64,000 nucleotides of DNA from Streptomyces sp. cf386 (GCF_900103585.1 NZ_FNHV01000007.1:62001-126000), one strand, 5' to 3'; shown: positions 35,715 through 45,041, numbered from the stretch's first letter. Numbers and translations are program-made. Notes: a model not told the origin generated them from the letters alone.

Positions 35715-35772
35715 CCGAGGAGCCCGTAAGCGCTGGTGAGGATGGTGCCGTGGCAGGCTTGAGGTCTGCCTT

Positions 35773-37389
35773 GTGGACGCCGATCTCACCGGAGCGCTGA
35801 CCGTGGATCAGTTGGCCCTGCTTTTCGCGCTGTTGGTCGGGGCCCTGGTGAGTGTCCCGCTGGGGGACCGGTTCGGGGTGCCCGCGCCGGTGTTGATGAC
35901 CCTGCTCGGGGTCGTGCTCGCGTTGCTCGAGTTCGTGCCGAACGTCGAGATTCCACCCGATCTGATCCTGCCGCTGTTGTTGCCGCCGCTGCTCTATGCC
36001 GCGGTGCGGCGGACCTCTTGGCGGCAGTTCGCGGCGAATGTGCGGCCCATCTTTCTGCTGGCCGTGGCGCTGGTGTTCGTCACGACGGTGTGCGTGGCCG
36101 CGGTCGCCCACGCGATCGTGCCGGGGCTGCCGCTCGCCGCCGCCGTTGCGCTGGGCGCGCTCGTCGCGCCGCCCGATCCGGTGGCGGCGACCGCCGTCGC
36201 AGGGCAGCTCGGGCTGCCGAGGCGGCTGGTGTCGATCCTGGAGGGCGAGGGGCTCTTCAACGACGTGACGGCCATCGTGCTCTACCACGTGGCGATCGCC
36301 GCCGCCGTGAGCGGCACGTTCTCCCCGTGGGGCGCCGGACTCGATCTGGTGCTCTCCGCCGTGGTGGCGCTGGCCGTCGGGCTCACCCTCGGCTGGGGCG
36401 CCAACAAGCTGATGGATCTGCTGGGGGACCCGACCCTGCAGATCGGGCTCACGCTGCTCGTGCCGTACGCCTCCTACGTGCTGGCCGAGGAGCTCCACGG
36501 TTCCGGCGTGCTCGCCGTACTCGTCACCGCCCTGTTCCTCGCCGAGTACGCCACCGACGCCGACGACGTGATGACCCGGCTCGCCGGGCACACCTTCTGG
36601 GACATCGTCGACACTCTGGTCACCGGCGTCGCCTTCGGGCTGATCGGGCTGGAACTGCACAACGCGGTGCGGACGGCGTCCGGGCGGTGGGGCGAGATGC
36701 TCGGCTGGGCGGCCCTGGTGGTCGGCGTCGTCGTACTCGTGCGGCTGCTGTACCTGCTGCCGGCCACCTGGCTCACCAAGCGGCTGCACGCGAAACGGGA
36801 CTACGACGAGGAGATCCCGATGAGCTGGCGCGAGACCGTCGTGATGTGGTGGTCGGGGATGCGCGGCGTCGCCTCGGTCGCCCTGGCGCTGGCCGTGCCG
36901 CTGGAGACGGACTCGGGCGCCCCCTTTCCCGACCGGGACGAGATCGTGTTCATCGCGTTCGGGGTGATCATGGCGACCCTCGTGCTGCAGGGCCTGACCC
37001 TGCCGTGGCTGGTGAAGCGGCTCGGGGTGCGGGCCGACAGCGAGCGGGAGAAGGAGTTCGAGAAGCAGCTGGCGGTGCGGGCGGCCAAGGCGGCCAAGCG
37101 CAGGCTCAGGGAGATCGAGGCCGTCGAGGACCTGCCGGAGGAGCTGTCCGAGCAGATGCTGCGGCGGGCGTTCGAGATCGGGGTGCGGATCAGCCCGGAC
37201 ATGGGGGAGGAGGAGCGCCGGGAGGCGCATCAGCAGCGGGTGCGGCGGCTGAAGCGGGTGCGGCGGATCCAGGGCGAGCTGCTGAGTGCGGCGCGGCACG
37301 AGGTGCTGGCGGCGCGCAGTGAGCCGGGGGCCGATCCGGAGGTGGTGGACCGGGTGCTGCGGCATCTCGACGTACGCAGTCTGCGGTGA
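35773..37389 (+). CDS. CPA1-type Na+/H+ antiporter (NhaP/YjcE-like)
   Basis: 538 aa from GTG 35773. About 12 TM helices occupy residues 10-420. Motifs: LILPLLLPPLLYAAVRRTSW, LGALVAPPDPVAATAVAGQL, ILEGEGLFNDVTAIVLYHVA (ND pair typical of CPA1 exchangers) and VVMWWSGMRGVASVALALAV. The C-terminal cytoplasmic tail (about 430-538) is basic and helical. Exchanges Na+ or K+ for protons. Long tails of this kind are usually regulatory. Confidence 0.9.
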   Translation: MDADLTGALTVDQLALLFALLVGALVSVPLGDRFGVPAPVLMTLLGVVLALLEFVPNVEIPPDLILPLLLPPLLYAAVRRTSWRQFAANVRPIFLLAVALVFVTTVCVAAVAHAIVPGLPLAAAVALGALVAPPDPVAATAVAGQLGLPRRLVSILEGEGLFNDVTAIVLYHVAIAAAVSGTFSPWGAGLDLVLSAVVALAVGLTLGWGANKLMDLLGDPTLQIGLTLLVPYASYVLAEELHGSGVLAVLVTALFLAEYATDADDVMTRLAGHTFWDIVDTLVTGVAFGLIGLELHNAVRTASGRWGEMLGWAALVVGVVVLVRLLYLLPATWLTKRLHAKRDYDEEIPMSWRETVVMWWSGMRGVASVALALAVPLETDSGAPFPDRDEIVFIAFGVIMATLVLQGLTLPWLVKRLGVRADSEREKEFEKQLAVRAAKAAKRRLREIEAVEDLPEELSEQMLRRAFEIGVRISPDMGEEERREAHQQRVRRLKRVRRIQGELLSAARHEVLAARSEPGADPEVVDRVLRHLDVRSLR

Positions 37390-37450
37390 TCTTCATGGCA
37401 GTCGTGTGAACGGACGCGGCATGTCCCGCGTCCCTTTGTACGCTCGGATC

Positions 37451-38191
37451 ATGGCTCGCAACGTTGTCATCAGTGGTGGCGGTACGGGAATCGGGCTCGC
37501 GGTGGCCCAGCTGTTCGCGGCGGACGGCGATCGGCTGCTGCTGCTCGGGCGGCGCGCCGAGGTGCTGGAGCGGGCCGGTGTGCCCGGGGCCCTCACCTAC
37601 GCGGCGGACCTGAGCAAGCCGCGCGGTGTGCGGGGCGTGGAGCGGTTCGTGGCGTCGGAGTTCGGCACCGTGGACGTACTGATCCACAGTGCCGGAGGCA
37701 GCGGCTATCTGGAGCCGAAGGTGGACAGCGACGAGCCCCTCGACGTCGTCCTGCACAACTGGACCCTCAACTTCGGGCTCAACACCCTGACCGCCGCCCT
37801 GCTCACCGAGGCCCTGAAGGACCGGCTCGCCGACCCCGGCGGGCGGGTGCTGTTCGTCAGCTCCATCGCCGCCTTCCGGGGATCCGGCAGCGGGGCGTAC
37901 GCGGCGTCCAAGGCCGCGCTGCATCCGTACGCCCATGATCTGGCCCGGCAGTTGGGGCCGCGCGGGATCACCGTGAACGTGGTCGCGCCCGGGTATGTCG
38001 AGGACACCGAGTTCTTCGGCGACACGATGGACGGCGGGCGGCGCGAGCAGCTCGTCGCGGAGACCTCGACCGGGCGGGCAGCTTCGCCCGGGGACGTCGC
38101 CGCGACCCTGCACTGGCTGGCCTCCCATGTCGCGGGGCACATCACCTCGCAGATCCTCCAGGTCAACGGCGGGGCCGAGCGCGGTCACTGA
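37451..38191 (+). CDS. Short-chain dehydrogenase/reductase
   Basis: 246 aa from ATG 37451 (MARNVVISGGGTGIGLAVAQ); the open frame upstream lies in the antiporter gene. NAD(P) loop GGGTGIG, catalytic Ser in VLFVSSIAAFRGSG and YxxxK in GAYAASKAALHPYAHDL. QLGPRGITVNVVAPGYVEDT and a C-terminal VNGGAERGH complete a classical SDR. Substrate unknown; FabG-like oxidoreductases with this ending usually reduce or oxidise a keto group. Its stop lies 5 bases from the convergent MscS gene. Confidence 0.9.
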   Translation: MARNVVISGGGTGIGLAVAQLFAADGDRLLLLGRRAEVLERAGVPGALTYAADLSKPRGVRGVERFVASEFGTVDVLIHSAGGSGYLEPKVDSDEPLDVVLHNWTLNFGLNTLTAALLTEALKDRLADPGGRVLFVSSIAAFRGSGSGAYAASKAALHPYAHDLARQLGPRGITVNVVAPGYVEDTEFFGDTMDGGRREQLVAETSTGRAASPGDVAATLHWLASHVAGHITSQILQVNGGAERGH

Positions 38192-38196
38192 GCCGC

Positions 38197-39327
38197 TCAG
38201 GGCCGCTCCGGACGCGCCGTCGGCTGGTGGTCGTGCTGGTGGGTGCGGCGGGCCGGGACGCGGCCGGGGACGGCGCCGGGCACGGGAAAGCCGGGTGGCA
38301 GGGCCGCGTCCGTCGCGTTCACGCGTGGCAGCGCGTACGGGTGCTCGGCGGCCAGCCAGCGGATCAGCTGCTCGCGCACCGCGACCCGCACCGTCCACAG
38401 GTCGTCCGCGTCCTTCGCCGTGACCAGGGCCCGCACCTCCATGGTGCTGGGTGTGGAGTCGGTGACGACCAGACCGTAGTCGCGGCCGTCCCACGCCGGG
38501 CACGCGCGCAGGATGTCGCGGAGCTGCTCGCGCATCGCCTCCATGGGCGCCGAGTGGTCGACGTGGAGGAAGACGGTGCCGGTCATCTGGGCGCCGCCGC
38601 GCGACCAGTTCTCGAAGGCCTTCGAGGTGAAGTACGACACCGGCATCGTGATCCGGCGCTCGTCCCAGGTCCGCACGGTCAGGAACGTCAGGGTGATCTC
38701 CTCGACGGTGCCCCACTCGCCGTCCACCACGACCGTGTCCCCCAGGCGCACCATGTCCCCGAAGGCGATCTGGAACCCGGCGAACATGTTGCTCAGCGTG
38801 GACTGGGCGGCGACACCGGCCACGATGCCGAGGATGCCGGCCGAGGCCAGCAGCGAGGCGCCGGCCGCGCGGAACGCCGGGAACGTCAGCAGCATCGCCG
38901 CCACCGCCACGACGCCGACGACCGCCGCCACCACCCGCATGATCAACGTCACCTGGGTGCGCACCCGCCGGACCCGGGCCGGATCGCGGTGGACACGGGC
39001 GTAGCGGGTGTACGTCGTCTCCACGACCGCCGCCGCGATCCGGATCGCCAGCCAGGCCGCCGCTCCGATCAGCACCAGCGTCAGCATCCGGCCGACGGCG
39101 ACCCGCTGTTCCAGCAGCAGCCCGGCCTCGTCGTACGCCCCTCTGAGCAGGGCCGCGCACAGCACGAGCTGGTAGGGGACGCGGGCGCGGCGCAGCTGAC
39201 CCCACAGGGGTGTCTCGGTGTGCCGTTCGTCGGCCTTGCGCATCAGACGGTCGGTGGCCCACCCGATGATCAGGGTGAGCAGGACCGAGCCGCCGATGAC
39301 GATCAGCGGGCGGAGTATGTTCTCCAT
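38197..39327 (-). CDS. MscS-family mechanosensitive ion channel
   Basis: 376 aa from ATG 39327. TM helices near residues 5-25, 75-100 and 135-160, then pore helix TM3 (AAGASLLASAGILGIVAGVA), the beta domain motif FGDMVRLGDTVVVDGEWGTVE, and ITLTFLTVRTWDERRITMPVSYF. The C-terminus is a mixed alpha/beta domain with a His/Arg-rich end. Releases solutes under hypo-osmotic stress. Confidence 0.92.
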   Translation of the reverse strand: MENILRPLIVIGGSVLLTLIIGWATDRLMRKADERHTETPLWGQLRRARVPYQLVLCAALLRGAYDEAGLLLEQRVAVGRMLTLVLIGAAAWLAIRIAAAVVETTYTRYARVHRDPARVRRVRTQVTLIMRVVAAVVGVVAVAAMLLTFPAFRAAGASLLASAGILGIVAGVAAQSTLSNMFAGFQIAFGDMVRLGDTVVVDGEWGTVEEITLTFLTVRTWDERRITMPVSYFTSKAFENWSRGGAQMTGTVFLHVDHSAPMEAMREQLRDILRACPAWDGRDYGLVVTDSTPSTMEVRALVTAKDADDLWTVRVAVREQLIRWLAAEHPYALPRVNATDAALPPGFPVPGAVPGRVPARRTHQHDHQPTARPERP

Positions 39328-39421
39328 TCCCCGAACGTAACCACCCGAGGGGGGTCCTGAACATGTGCGTCCATGAGGCGGTGGTCACGGCGTTGTCGGA
39401 CCCGGCTGGCACCATGGCCTC

Positions 39422-39991
39422 ATGAACATCATGCTCTTCCACTCGACCTATGGCCTCAGGCCCGCGGTGCGCCAGGCAGCGGACCGGCTGCGTGCCGCCG
39501 GACACGAGGTGTGGACGCCGGACCTCTTCGAGGGGCGTACGTTCGAGACCGTCGAGGAGGGCATGGAGTTCAACGACGGGATCGGCAAGGACGAGCTGCT
39601 GAAGCGGGCCGTGCTCGCTGCCGCGCCCTACTCGGAGCGGGGGCTGGTCTACGCCGGATTCTCGCTCGGTGCCTCCGTCGCCCAGACCCTCGCGCTCGGC
39701 GACGACAAGGCGCGCGGGCTGCTGCTTCTGCACGGCACGTCGGACATCGCGCCGAACGCCTCGGTGGACGATCTGCCGGTGCAACTGCATGTCGCCGAGC
39801 CGGACCCGTTCGAGACGGACGACTGGCTGAGCGCCTGGTATCTGCAGCTGGGCAGAGCGGGCGCCGATGTGGAGGTGTACAGATACACGGGCGCCGGCCA
39901 CCTCTACACCGACCCCGACCTGCCGGACTACGACGAGGAGGCCGCCGAGGCCACCTGGCGGGTGGCACTCGGCTTCCTCGAGACCCTGTAA
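39422..39991 (+). CDS. Dienelactone hydrolase-family alpha/beta hydrolase
   Basis: 189 aa from ATG 39422. N-terminal MNIMLFHSTYGLRPAVRQAA, nucleophile elbow VYAGFSLGASVAQTLALG, an acid position in LHVAEPDPFETDDW, and the active-site His in RYTGAGHLYTDPDLPDYDEE. Size and layout fit the DLH family, but the elbow has Ser (GFSLGAS) where classical dienelactone hydrolases have Cys. Substrate unknown. Confidence 0.85.
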   Translation: MNIMLFHSTYGLRPAVRQAADRLRAAGHEVWTPDLFEGRTFETVEEGMEFNDGIGKDELLKRAVLAAAPYSERGLVYAGFSLGASVAQTLALGDDKARGLLLLHGTSDIAPNASVDDLPVQLHVAEPDPFETDDWLSAWYLQLGRAGADVEVYRYTGAGHLYTDPDLPDYDEEAAEATWRVALGFLETL

Positions 39992-40015
39992 GGCTTCGAG
40001 ACACCGCGGGAGCCG

Positions 40016-41677
40016 TCAGACGGGGTCGTACGTCCGCTCCACCTTCTGCGTGCCGCTGCGGGTGCGGTACGAACGGGCCCACGACGCGGTCGCGTTCTGC
40101 TTCGTCTTGTCGGAGAGGACGTAGTAGTCCATCTGCGCGCGGTCGGCCGTGATGTCCAGGACGCCGTAGCCGTGGCGGTCGGTGTCGACCCAGTGGACGT
40201 GCCGGTTGGCGGCCTTGATGATCGGCGAGGCGAGTGCGGAGACCGTGCCCTCGGGGACCTTGACGATGTCGTCGAGGTTGTCGGAGGTGACCGAGGTGAC
40301 GACGAACTCCGTGGCGGCGGAGGCGGACAGCGGGTAGGTACCGGCGTCCACCGGCACGTCGTTGGCCCACGCCATGTGGATGTCGCCGGTCAGGAACACG
40401 GTGTTGCGGATCGCGTTCGAGCGCAGATGGGCCAGCAGTTCCCGGCGGTCGTCGGTGTAGCCGTCCCACTGGTCGGGGTTGAGGGCGAGCCCCTCCTGCG
40501 GCAGGCCCAGCAGCTTGGCGAGCGGCTTGAGCAGGTCGGCGGTGAGGGAGCCGATCGCGAACGGCGAGATCATCACCGAGTTGCCGACCAGCCGCCAGGT
40601 GGTGTCGGAGGACTTCAACCCCGCCTTCAGCCAGTCCAGTTGGGCCCGGCCGGTGAGCGTGCGGTCCGGGTCGTCGACCTCGCCGTTGCCGACGGACACC
40701 TGCTGCGAGCGGAAGGAACGCAGGTCGAGCAGGGAGAGGTCGGCGAGCTTGCCGAAGCGCAGCCGGCGGTAGGTGGTGCCGGCGATCGCCGGGCGCACCG
40801 GCATCCACTCGAAGTAGGCCTGCTTGGCGGCGGCCTGGCGGGCGGCCCAGGTGCCCTCCGCGCCCTCGGTGTGGTTCTCGGCGCCGCCCGACCAGGCGTC
40901 GTTGGCGATCTCGTGGTCGTCCCAGATCGCGATGACGGGCGCCTTCGCGTGCAGGGCCTGCAGATCCGGGTCCGTCTTGTACTTGCCGTGCCGGACGCGG
41001 TAGTCGGCGAGCGTGAGGATCTCGTGGGTGGGCGTGGTCTGCCGTACGACGGTGCCGCGCGTGCCGTACTCGCCGGTGCCGTACTCGTAGATGTAGTCGC
41101 CCAGGTGCAGCCAGGCGTCCAGGTCGCTGCGGGCCGCGAGGTGGCGGTACGCGGAGAAGTAGCCGCCCTCCCAGTTGGCGCAGGAGGCCACGCCGAAGCG
41201 GAGGCCCGCGACGGACGCGTTCGCCGCCGGCGCGGTGCGGGTACGCGCCACCGGGGAGTCCGTGCCGCCCGCCGAGAAACGGAACCAGTAGTCGGTGGCC
41301 GGCTCCAGGCCCCGTATGTCCGCCTTGACGGTGTGGTCGGAGGCGGCGGTCGCGGTGGTCGAGCCTTTGGCGACGACGGTCGTCAGCGCCTTGTCCCGGG
41401 CGACGATCCAGCTGACCTCGGTGTCCGGGCCGAGCCCGGAGCCGGGGGTCGCCACGGGGGTGGGCGTCACCCGGGTCCACAGCAGGATGCCGTCGGGCAG
41501 CGGGTCGCCGGAGGCGACGCCGTGCAGGAAGGCGGGGGCCGCGTCGGCGGCGCCGGCGGGCAGGGCGGCGGCCAGTGGGCCGGCCAGAACAGCCGTCGCC
41601 GCCGCGGCCTTGACGACCGTACGGCGGCGAGGGGTAAGGGAGTTGTGCTGCTCGGATGATCTGTATCGACTGGTCAC
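40016..41677 (-). CDS. phoD: PhoD-type alkaline phosphatase/phosphodiesterase, Tat-exported
   Basis: 553 aa from GTG 41677. Tat signal with twin arginines in TPRRRTVVKAAAATAVLAGP and cleavage likely near AGAADAAPA. An N-terminal PhoD_N domain (FLHGVASGDPLPDGILLWTR) and the metallophosphatase domain follow: GVASCANWEGGYFSAYRHLA, LDAWLHLGDYIYEYGTGEYG, AIWDDHEIANDAWSG, NTVFLTGDIHMAWAND, with Cys, Asp and His ligands for Fe/Ca. Secreted enzyme releasing phosphate from phosphodi- and monoesters. Streptomyces phoD genes are known PhoP targets; no textbook PHO box was clear here, but a GTTCAT word and a palindrome lie upstream. Confidence 0.92.
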   Translation of the reverse strand: MTSRYRSSEQHNSLTPRRRTVVKAAAATAVLAGPLAAALPAGAADAAPAFLHGVASGDPLPDGILLWTRVTPTPVATPGSGLGPDTEVSWIVARDKALTTVVAKGSTTATAASDHTVKADIRGLEPATDYWFRFSAGGTDSPVARTRTAPAANASVAGLRFGVASCANWEGGYFSAYRHLAARSDLDAWLHLGDYIYEYGTGEYGTRGTVVRQTTPTHEILTLADYRVRHGKYKTDPDLQALHAKAPVIAIWDDHEIANDAWSGGAENHTEGAEGTWAARQAAAKQAYFEWMPVRPAIAGTTYRRLRFGKLADLSLLDLRSFRSQQVSVGNGEVDDPDRTLTGRAQLDWLKAGLKSSDTTWRLVGNSVMISPFAIGSLTADLLKPLAKLLGLPQEGLALNPDQWDGYTDDRRELLAHLRSNAIRNTVFLTGDIHMAWANDVPVDAGTYPLSASAATEFVVTSVTSDNLDDIVKVPEGTVSALASPIIKAANRHVHWVDTDRHGYGVLDITADRAQMDYYVLSDKTKQNATASWARSYRTRSGTQKVERTYDPV

Positions 41678-41680
41678 AGA

Positions 41681-41698
41681 CGATCAGGTTACTGATCG
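41681..41698. promoter_or_regulatory. Inverted repeat just upstream of phoD
   Basis: CGATCAG-GTTA-CTGATCG: perfect 7-bp arms with a 4-base centre, starting 4 bases upstream of the phoD GTG. Position suits an operator or a leader hairpin that covers the ribosome-binding region. Confidence 0.5.
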
Positions 41699-41706
41699 GT
41701 ATGAAC

Positions 41707-41742
41707 AAGAGCGGGCGAACCCGTGAAAGTTCGCCCGCTCTT
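41707..41742 (-). terminator. Terminator of the dsbA-like gene
   Basis: A perfect 14-bp stem (AAGAGCGGGCGAAC and complement) with an 8-base loop, 29 bases past the minus-strand stop at 41771, followed on the minus strand by TTGTT. It should keep dsbA transcription out of phoD. Confidence 0.75.
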
Positions 41743-41770
41743 CATTCGGAGGTTATGCGTCCAGTTGGCG

Positions 41771-42610
41771 TCAGCCCTTGAGGGCCGCGGTCACCGCCGA
41801 GGTGAACTCCTCCGCCGTCCACGGCTGGTTGGGGCCGGAGGTCTGCAGCTGCTTGCCGTCCATGACGAAGCTCGGCGTGCCCGTCACCCCGTCCTTGTTG
41901 GTGTCGAAGGTCTTCGACATGGCCAGCGCCCAGGCGTCGTACGTGCCCTTCTTCACCGCGTTCTCGAACTTGGTGTTGTTCTTCAGGGCGGGGACGGAGT
42001 TCGCGATCTCGATGAGGTAGTCGTCGTCCTTGAACTTGTCGTCCGACTCCTCCGGGTGGTACTTCGCCGAGTAGAGCGCGGTCTTGTACTCCATGAACGC
42101 CTCCGGGCTCACGTTCAGCGCGGCGCCCATGGCGCTCATCGCGTTCTTGGAGCCCTCGGCGTTGGCGCCGATCTTGCCTTCCTTCAGCTGGTCGCCGTCG
42201 AGGAACGTGCCGCCGATGAACTGGATCTTGTACTTGCCGGCCTCGACGTCCTTGTCGACGACCGAACCGGCGGCCTGCTCGAACGACGCGCAGACCGGGC
42301 AGCGCGGGTCCTCGTACACCTTGAGGGTCTTCTTGGCGCTGTCCTTGCCGATGACGACGGTCGTGCCGTTCGTGCCCGTGGTGTTGGCCGGGGTGACGAC
42401 CTTGTCGTCCTTCACCGCCTCCCAGTAACTGGGCTTGCTGGCCTGGACGACGGCGTAGCCGATGCCGCCCGCCGCGGCCAGGACGCCGACGATCGAGCAG
42501 GCGACGACGACCTGCCGCTTGACCTTCGCCCGCTTCGCCTCGCGCTCGCGCTCGGCGCGCAGCCGCTCGCGGGCCGCCGACTTCGCCGCCTGGGTGTTCC
42601 GCTTGCTCAT
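41771..42610 (-). CDS. DsbA-like membrane-anchored thiol oxidoreductase
   Basis: 279 aa from ATG 42610 (MSKRNTQAAKSAARERL), chosen because GGAG sits about 8 bases upstream; an ATG at 42637 is in frame without a site. A very basic cytoplasmic tail and one TM helix (VVVACSIVGVLAAAGGIGYA, residues about 37-57) are followed by an extracytoplasmic thioredoxin fold with active-site CPVC in YEDPRCPVCASFEQAAG and cis-Pro GVTGTPSFVMDG. It likely forms or shuffles disulfides in exported proteins. Its upstream neighbour is a membrane protein with two Cys in an outer loop. Confidence 0.9.
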   Translation of the reverse strand: MSKRNTQAAKSAARERLRAEREREAKRAKVKRQVVVACSIVGVLAAAGGIGYAVVQASKPSYWEAVKDDKVVTPANTTGTNGTTVVIGKDSAKKTLKVYEDPRCPVCASFEQAAGSVVDKDVEAGKYKIQFIGGTFLDGDQLKEGKIGANAEGSKNAMSAMGAALNVSPEAFMEYKTALYSAKYHPEESDDKFKDDDYLIEIANSVPALKNNTKFENAVKKGTYDAWALAMSKTFDTNKDGVTGTPSFVMDGKQLQTSGPNQPWTAEEFTSAVTAALKG

Positions 42611-42685
42611 CTTGGTGATCTCCATGGGGACGCGCACACATCGTGTGCGGATACGTAGGGGTGGACTGTGCTGCTCAGATGCCGT

Positions 42686-43387
42686 TCACGCGAAGGCGAG
42701 GGCGGGCGAGCACGGTGGTCCACGTCGTCCCAGGGAGTGCACGAGGAGGCGGCTGCGGGCGCCGGCCGTCCGGCGGGCGGGGCGCGGTAGGCGGCGGACC
42801 GGCGCGGTCCGGCGCACCGTCACCGCGGCGACCGCCAGCAGCAGCGGGCGGAACGTCGTCGCCGTCACCGCGCGCAGCAGCTGGGCCAGGGCCCGCTCGC
42901 CGCGCCGCAGCCAGGCGGCGGCGAGGAGGCCGACGCCGATGTGCGCGCCGAGCAGGAGCCAGGGCGTCGCCGGGTCGGCCTGGGTGGTGAGCAGGGTAGC
43001 CAGATGGCGGGTGTCGGTGCCCGTCATGCCGGCCAGGGGCGTGCCCACGGCGGTGTTGTCGCCGCACAGGACGTCGAAGCCGACGGACCGCAGGGGGCCC
43101 GTGACCGGGCCGCCCGCCCGGCCGTAACAGACGTGCTGGCCGGCGGTGAGGATCGTGTCGGCGGCCAGTTCCAGCGGGATCAGCAGGACCGCGATCCGCC
43201 CGTAGGTCCGCTCGCGGCCGGCCAGGGCGTATGCGAGCACGAACACGGCCGCCGCCAGCAGGGCCACCGTGTTCAGCGGCAGCGGCGCCCGGGACAGCAG
43301 CACATGCGACGCGGTGCTGAGCGTCACGACAAGTGACGTGAACAGCGCCGCGCGTACGGCTCGCAGGTGGGTCCCGGATATGTCCAT
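42686..43387 (-). CDS. Five-TM membrane protein of unknown function
   Basis: 233 aa from ATG 43387. TM helices near 11-32, 38-57, 62-82, 142-160 and 178-192. The loop between TM3 and TM4 carries two Cys (C87 in GQHVCYGRAGG and C108 in GFDVLCGDNTAV). The tail is strongly basic (Arg/Pro). I do not recognise the family. It lies 75 bases upstream of the DsbA-like gene on the same strand, probably in one transcript. Confidence 0.7.
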   Translation of the reverse strand: MDISGTHLRAVRAALFTSLVVTLSTASHVLLSRAPLPLNTVALLAAAVFVLAYALAGRERTYGRIAVLLIPLELAADTILTAGQHVCYGRAGGPVTGPLRSVGFDVLCGDNTAVGTPLAGMTGTDTRHLATLLTTQADPATPWLLLGAHIGVGLLAAAWLRRGERALAQLLRAVTATTFRPLLLAVAAVTVRRTAPVRRLPRPARRTAGARSRLLVHSLGRRGPPCSPALAFA

Positions 43388-43476
43388 AGCGGAGAAGAGT
43401 GTGGCACGTGGTCCTGTAAGAGACCCTTAAAGGGTGCCTGTGAGCGACCGTGGAGCGCCGGTGCGCGGCCGTTCCG

Positions 43477-44835
43477 TCACAGACCCGGAATGCGGCCGTT
43501 GCGGAACAGGTCCACGAAGATCTGGTGGTCGGCACGCGCGCGTGCGCCGTAGTCGTGCGCGAAGTCGACCAGGAGCTCCGCGAAGCCGACGCCCCCGTCG
43601 GAGTCCGCCGCGATCGCCGCGTCGATGGCCCGCTCGGTGGAGAACGGCACCAGGGACTCGCCGGAGGTGTCGTCCGCCGCCGCGTGCATCGTGGCCGTGG
43701 CCCGGCCGAGGTCGGCGACGACCGCAGCGATCTCCTCCGGGTCGTCTATGTCGCTCCAGTCCAGGTCCACGGCGTACGGCGAGACCTCGGCGACCAGCTG
43801 GCCCGCGCCGTCCAGCTCGGTCCAGCCCAGCCACGGGTCGGCGTTCGCCTGGAGGGCGCGCTGGGAGATCACCGTGCGGTGGCCCTCGTGCTGGAAGTAG
43901 TCGCGCAGCGCCTGGTCCGTGATGTGCCGGGAGACGGCCGGGGTCTGGGCCTGCTTGATGTAGATCACGACGTCGTTCTCCAGGGCGTCGGTGTGGCCCT
44001 CCAGGAGGATGTTGTACGACGGCAGGCCGGCCGATCCGATGCCGATGCCGCGGCGGCCGACCACGTCCTTCACCCGGTACGAGTCCGGGCGGTCCAGGGA
44101 GGCGTCCGGCAGCGTCTCCAGGTAGCCGTCGAAGGCCGCGAGCACCTTGTAGCGGGTGGCCGCGTCCAGCTCGATGGAGCCGCCGCCCGGGGCGAAGCGG
44201 CGCTCGAAGTCACGGATCTCGGTCATCGAGTCCAGCAGCCCGAAGCGGGTCAGCGCGCGGGCGTCCCGCAGGGCGTCCAGGAGCGAGCCCTGCGCGGTGT
44301 CCAGCGTGAACGGCGGCACCTCGTCGCTCTTGGCGCCGGTCGCCAGCGCGTGGATGCGCTCGCGGTACGCGCCCGCGTAGATCCGCACCAGCTCGCTGAT
44401 CTGCTCGTCGCCCAGCGCCTTGGCGTAGCCGATGAGGGCGATGGAGGCGGCGAAGCGCTTGAGGTCCCAGGTGAAGGGGCCGACGTACGCCTCGTCGAAG
44501 TCGTTGACGTTGAAGATCAGCCGGCCGTTGGCGTCCATGTACGTGCCGAAGTTCTCCGCGTGCAGGTCGCCGTGGATCCACACGCGCGAGGTGCGCTCGT
44601 CCAGGTAGGGCCCGCTGTATATCTTCCCGCCGCCCCGAGCGGCGTTCTCGGCGTCGAGGTCGTGGTAGAAGAGGCACGCCGTGCCGCGGTAGAACGCGAA
44701 CGCCGAGGCCGCCATCTTCCGGAACTTCACGCGGAACGCGGCCGGGTCGGCGGCCAGGAGCTCGCCGAAGGCGGTGTCGAAGACGGCGAGGATCTCGTCG
44801 CCGCGCTGCTCGTCGTTGAGCTGGGGGACCGACAT
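43477..44835 (-). CDS. DUF2252 protein (kinase-like fold)
   Basis: 452 aa from ATG 44835. DUF2252 motifs: KMAASAFAFYRGTACLFYHD, VWIHGDLHAENFGTYMDANG and IFNVNDFDEAYVGPFTWDLK, which resemble the catalytic HGDxxxxN and metal-binding DxD loops of aminoglycoside-phosphotransferase-like kinases. ILLEGHTDALENDVVIYIKQ and EGHRTVISQRALQANADPWL are further conserved blocks. Biochemical role unknown. Transcribed alone, divergent from dnaE. Confidence 0.85.
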   Translation of the reverse strand: MSVPQLNDEQRGDEILAVFDTAFGELLAADPAAFRVKFRKMAASAFAFYRGTACLFYHDLDAENAARGGGKIYSGPYLDERTSRVWIHGDLHAENFGTYMDANGRLIFNVNDFDEAYVGPFTWDLKRFAASIALIGYAKALGDEQISELVRIYAGAYRERIHALATGAKSDEVPPFTLDTAQGSLLDALRDARALTRFGLLDSMTEIRDFERRFAPGGGSIELDAATRYKVLAAFDGYLETLPDASLDRPDSYRVKDVVGRRGIGIGSAGLPSYNILLEGHTDALENDVVIYIKQAQTPAVSRHITDQALRDYFQHEGHRTVISQRALQANADPWLGWTELDGAGQLVAEVSPYAVDLDWSDIDDPEEIAAVVADLGRATATMHAAADDTSGESLVPFSTERAIDAAIAADSDGGVGFAELLVDFAHDYGARARADHQIFVDLFRNGRIPGL

Positions 44836-45041
44836 CGCTGGGTGCCTCCTGGTGCATGAACCTGTACGACAGCGTTTCTGTCGTCTCCAACGGGTGAGAG
44901 CCGACGAAAGTGCCCGGCGGTCCTCGCTGTGAAGGTACGCGGGGCAGCCCGCCGAGTGTCAGTGCCGAGGCATAGACTTCGACGCTGTCCCCCGAACTGT
45001 CCGCCAGCCTGTTGCCAAGCGTTTTCCCTGGAGGCCACGCC

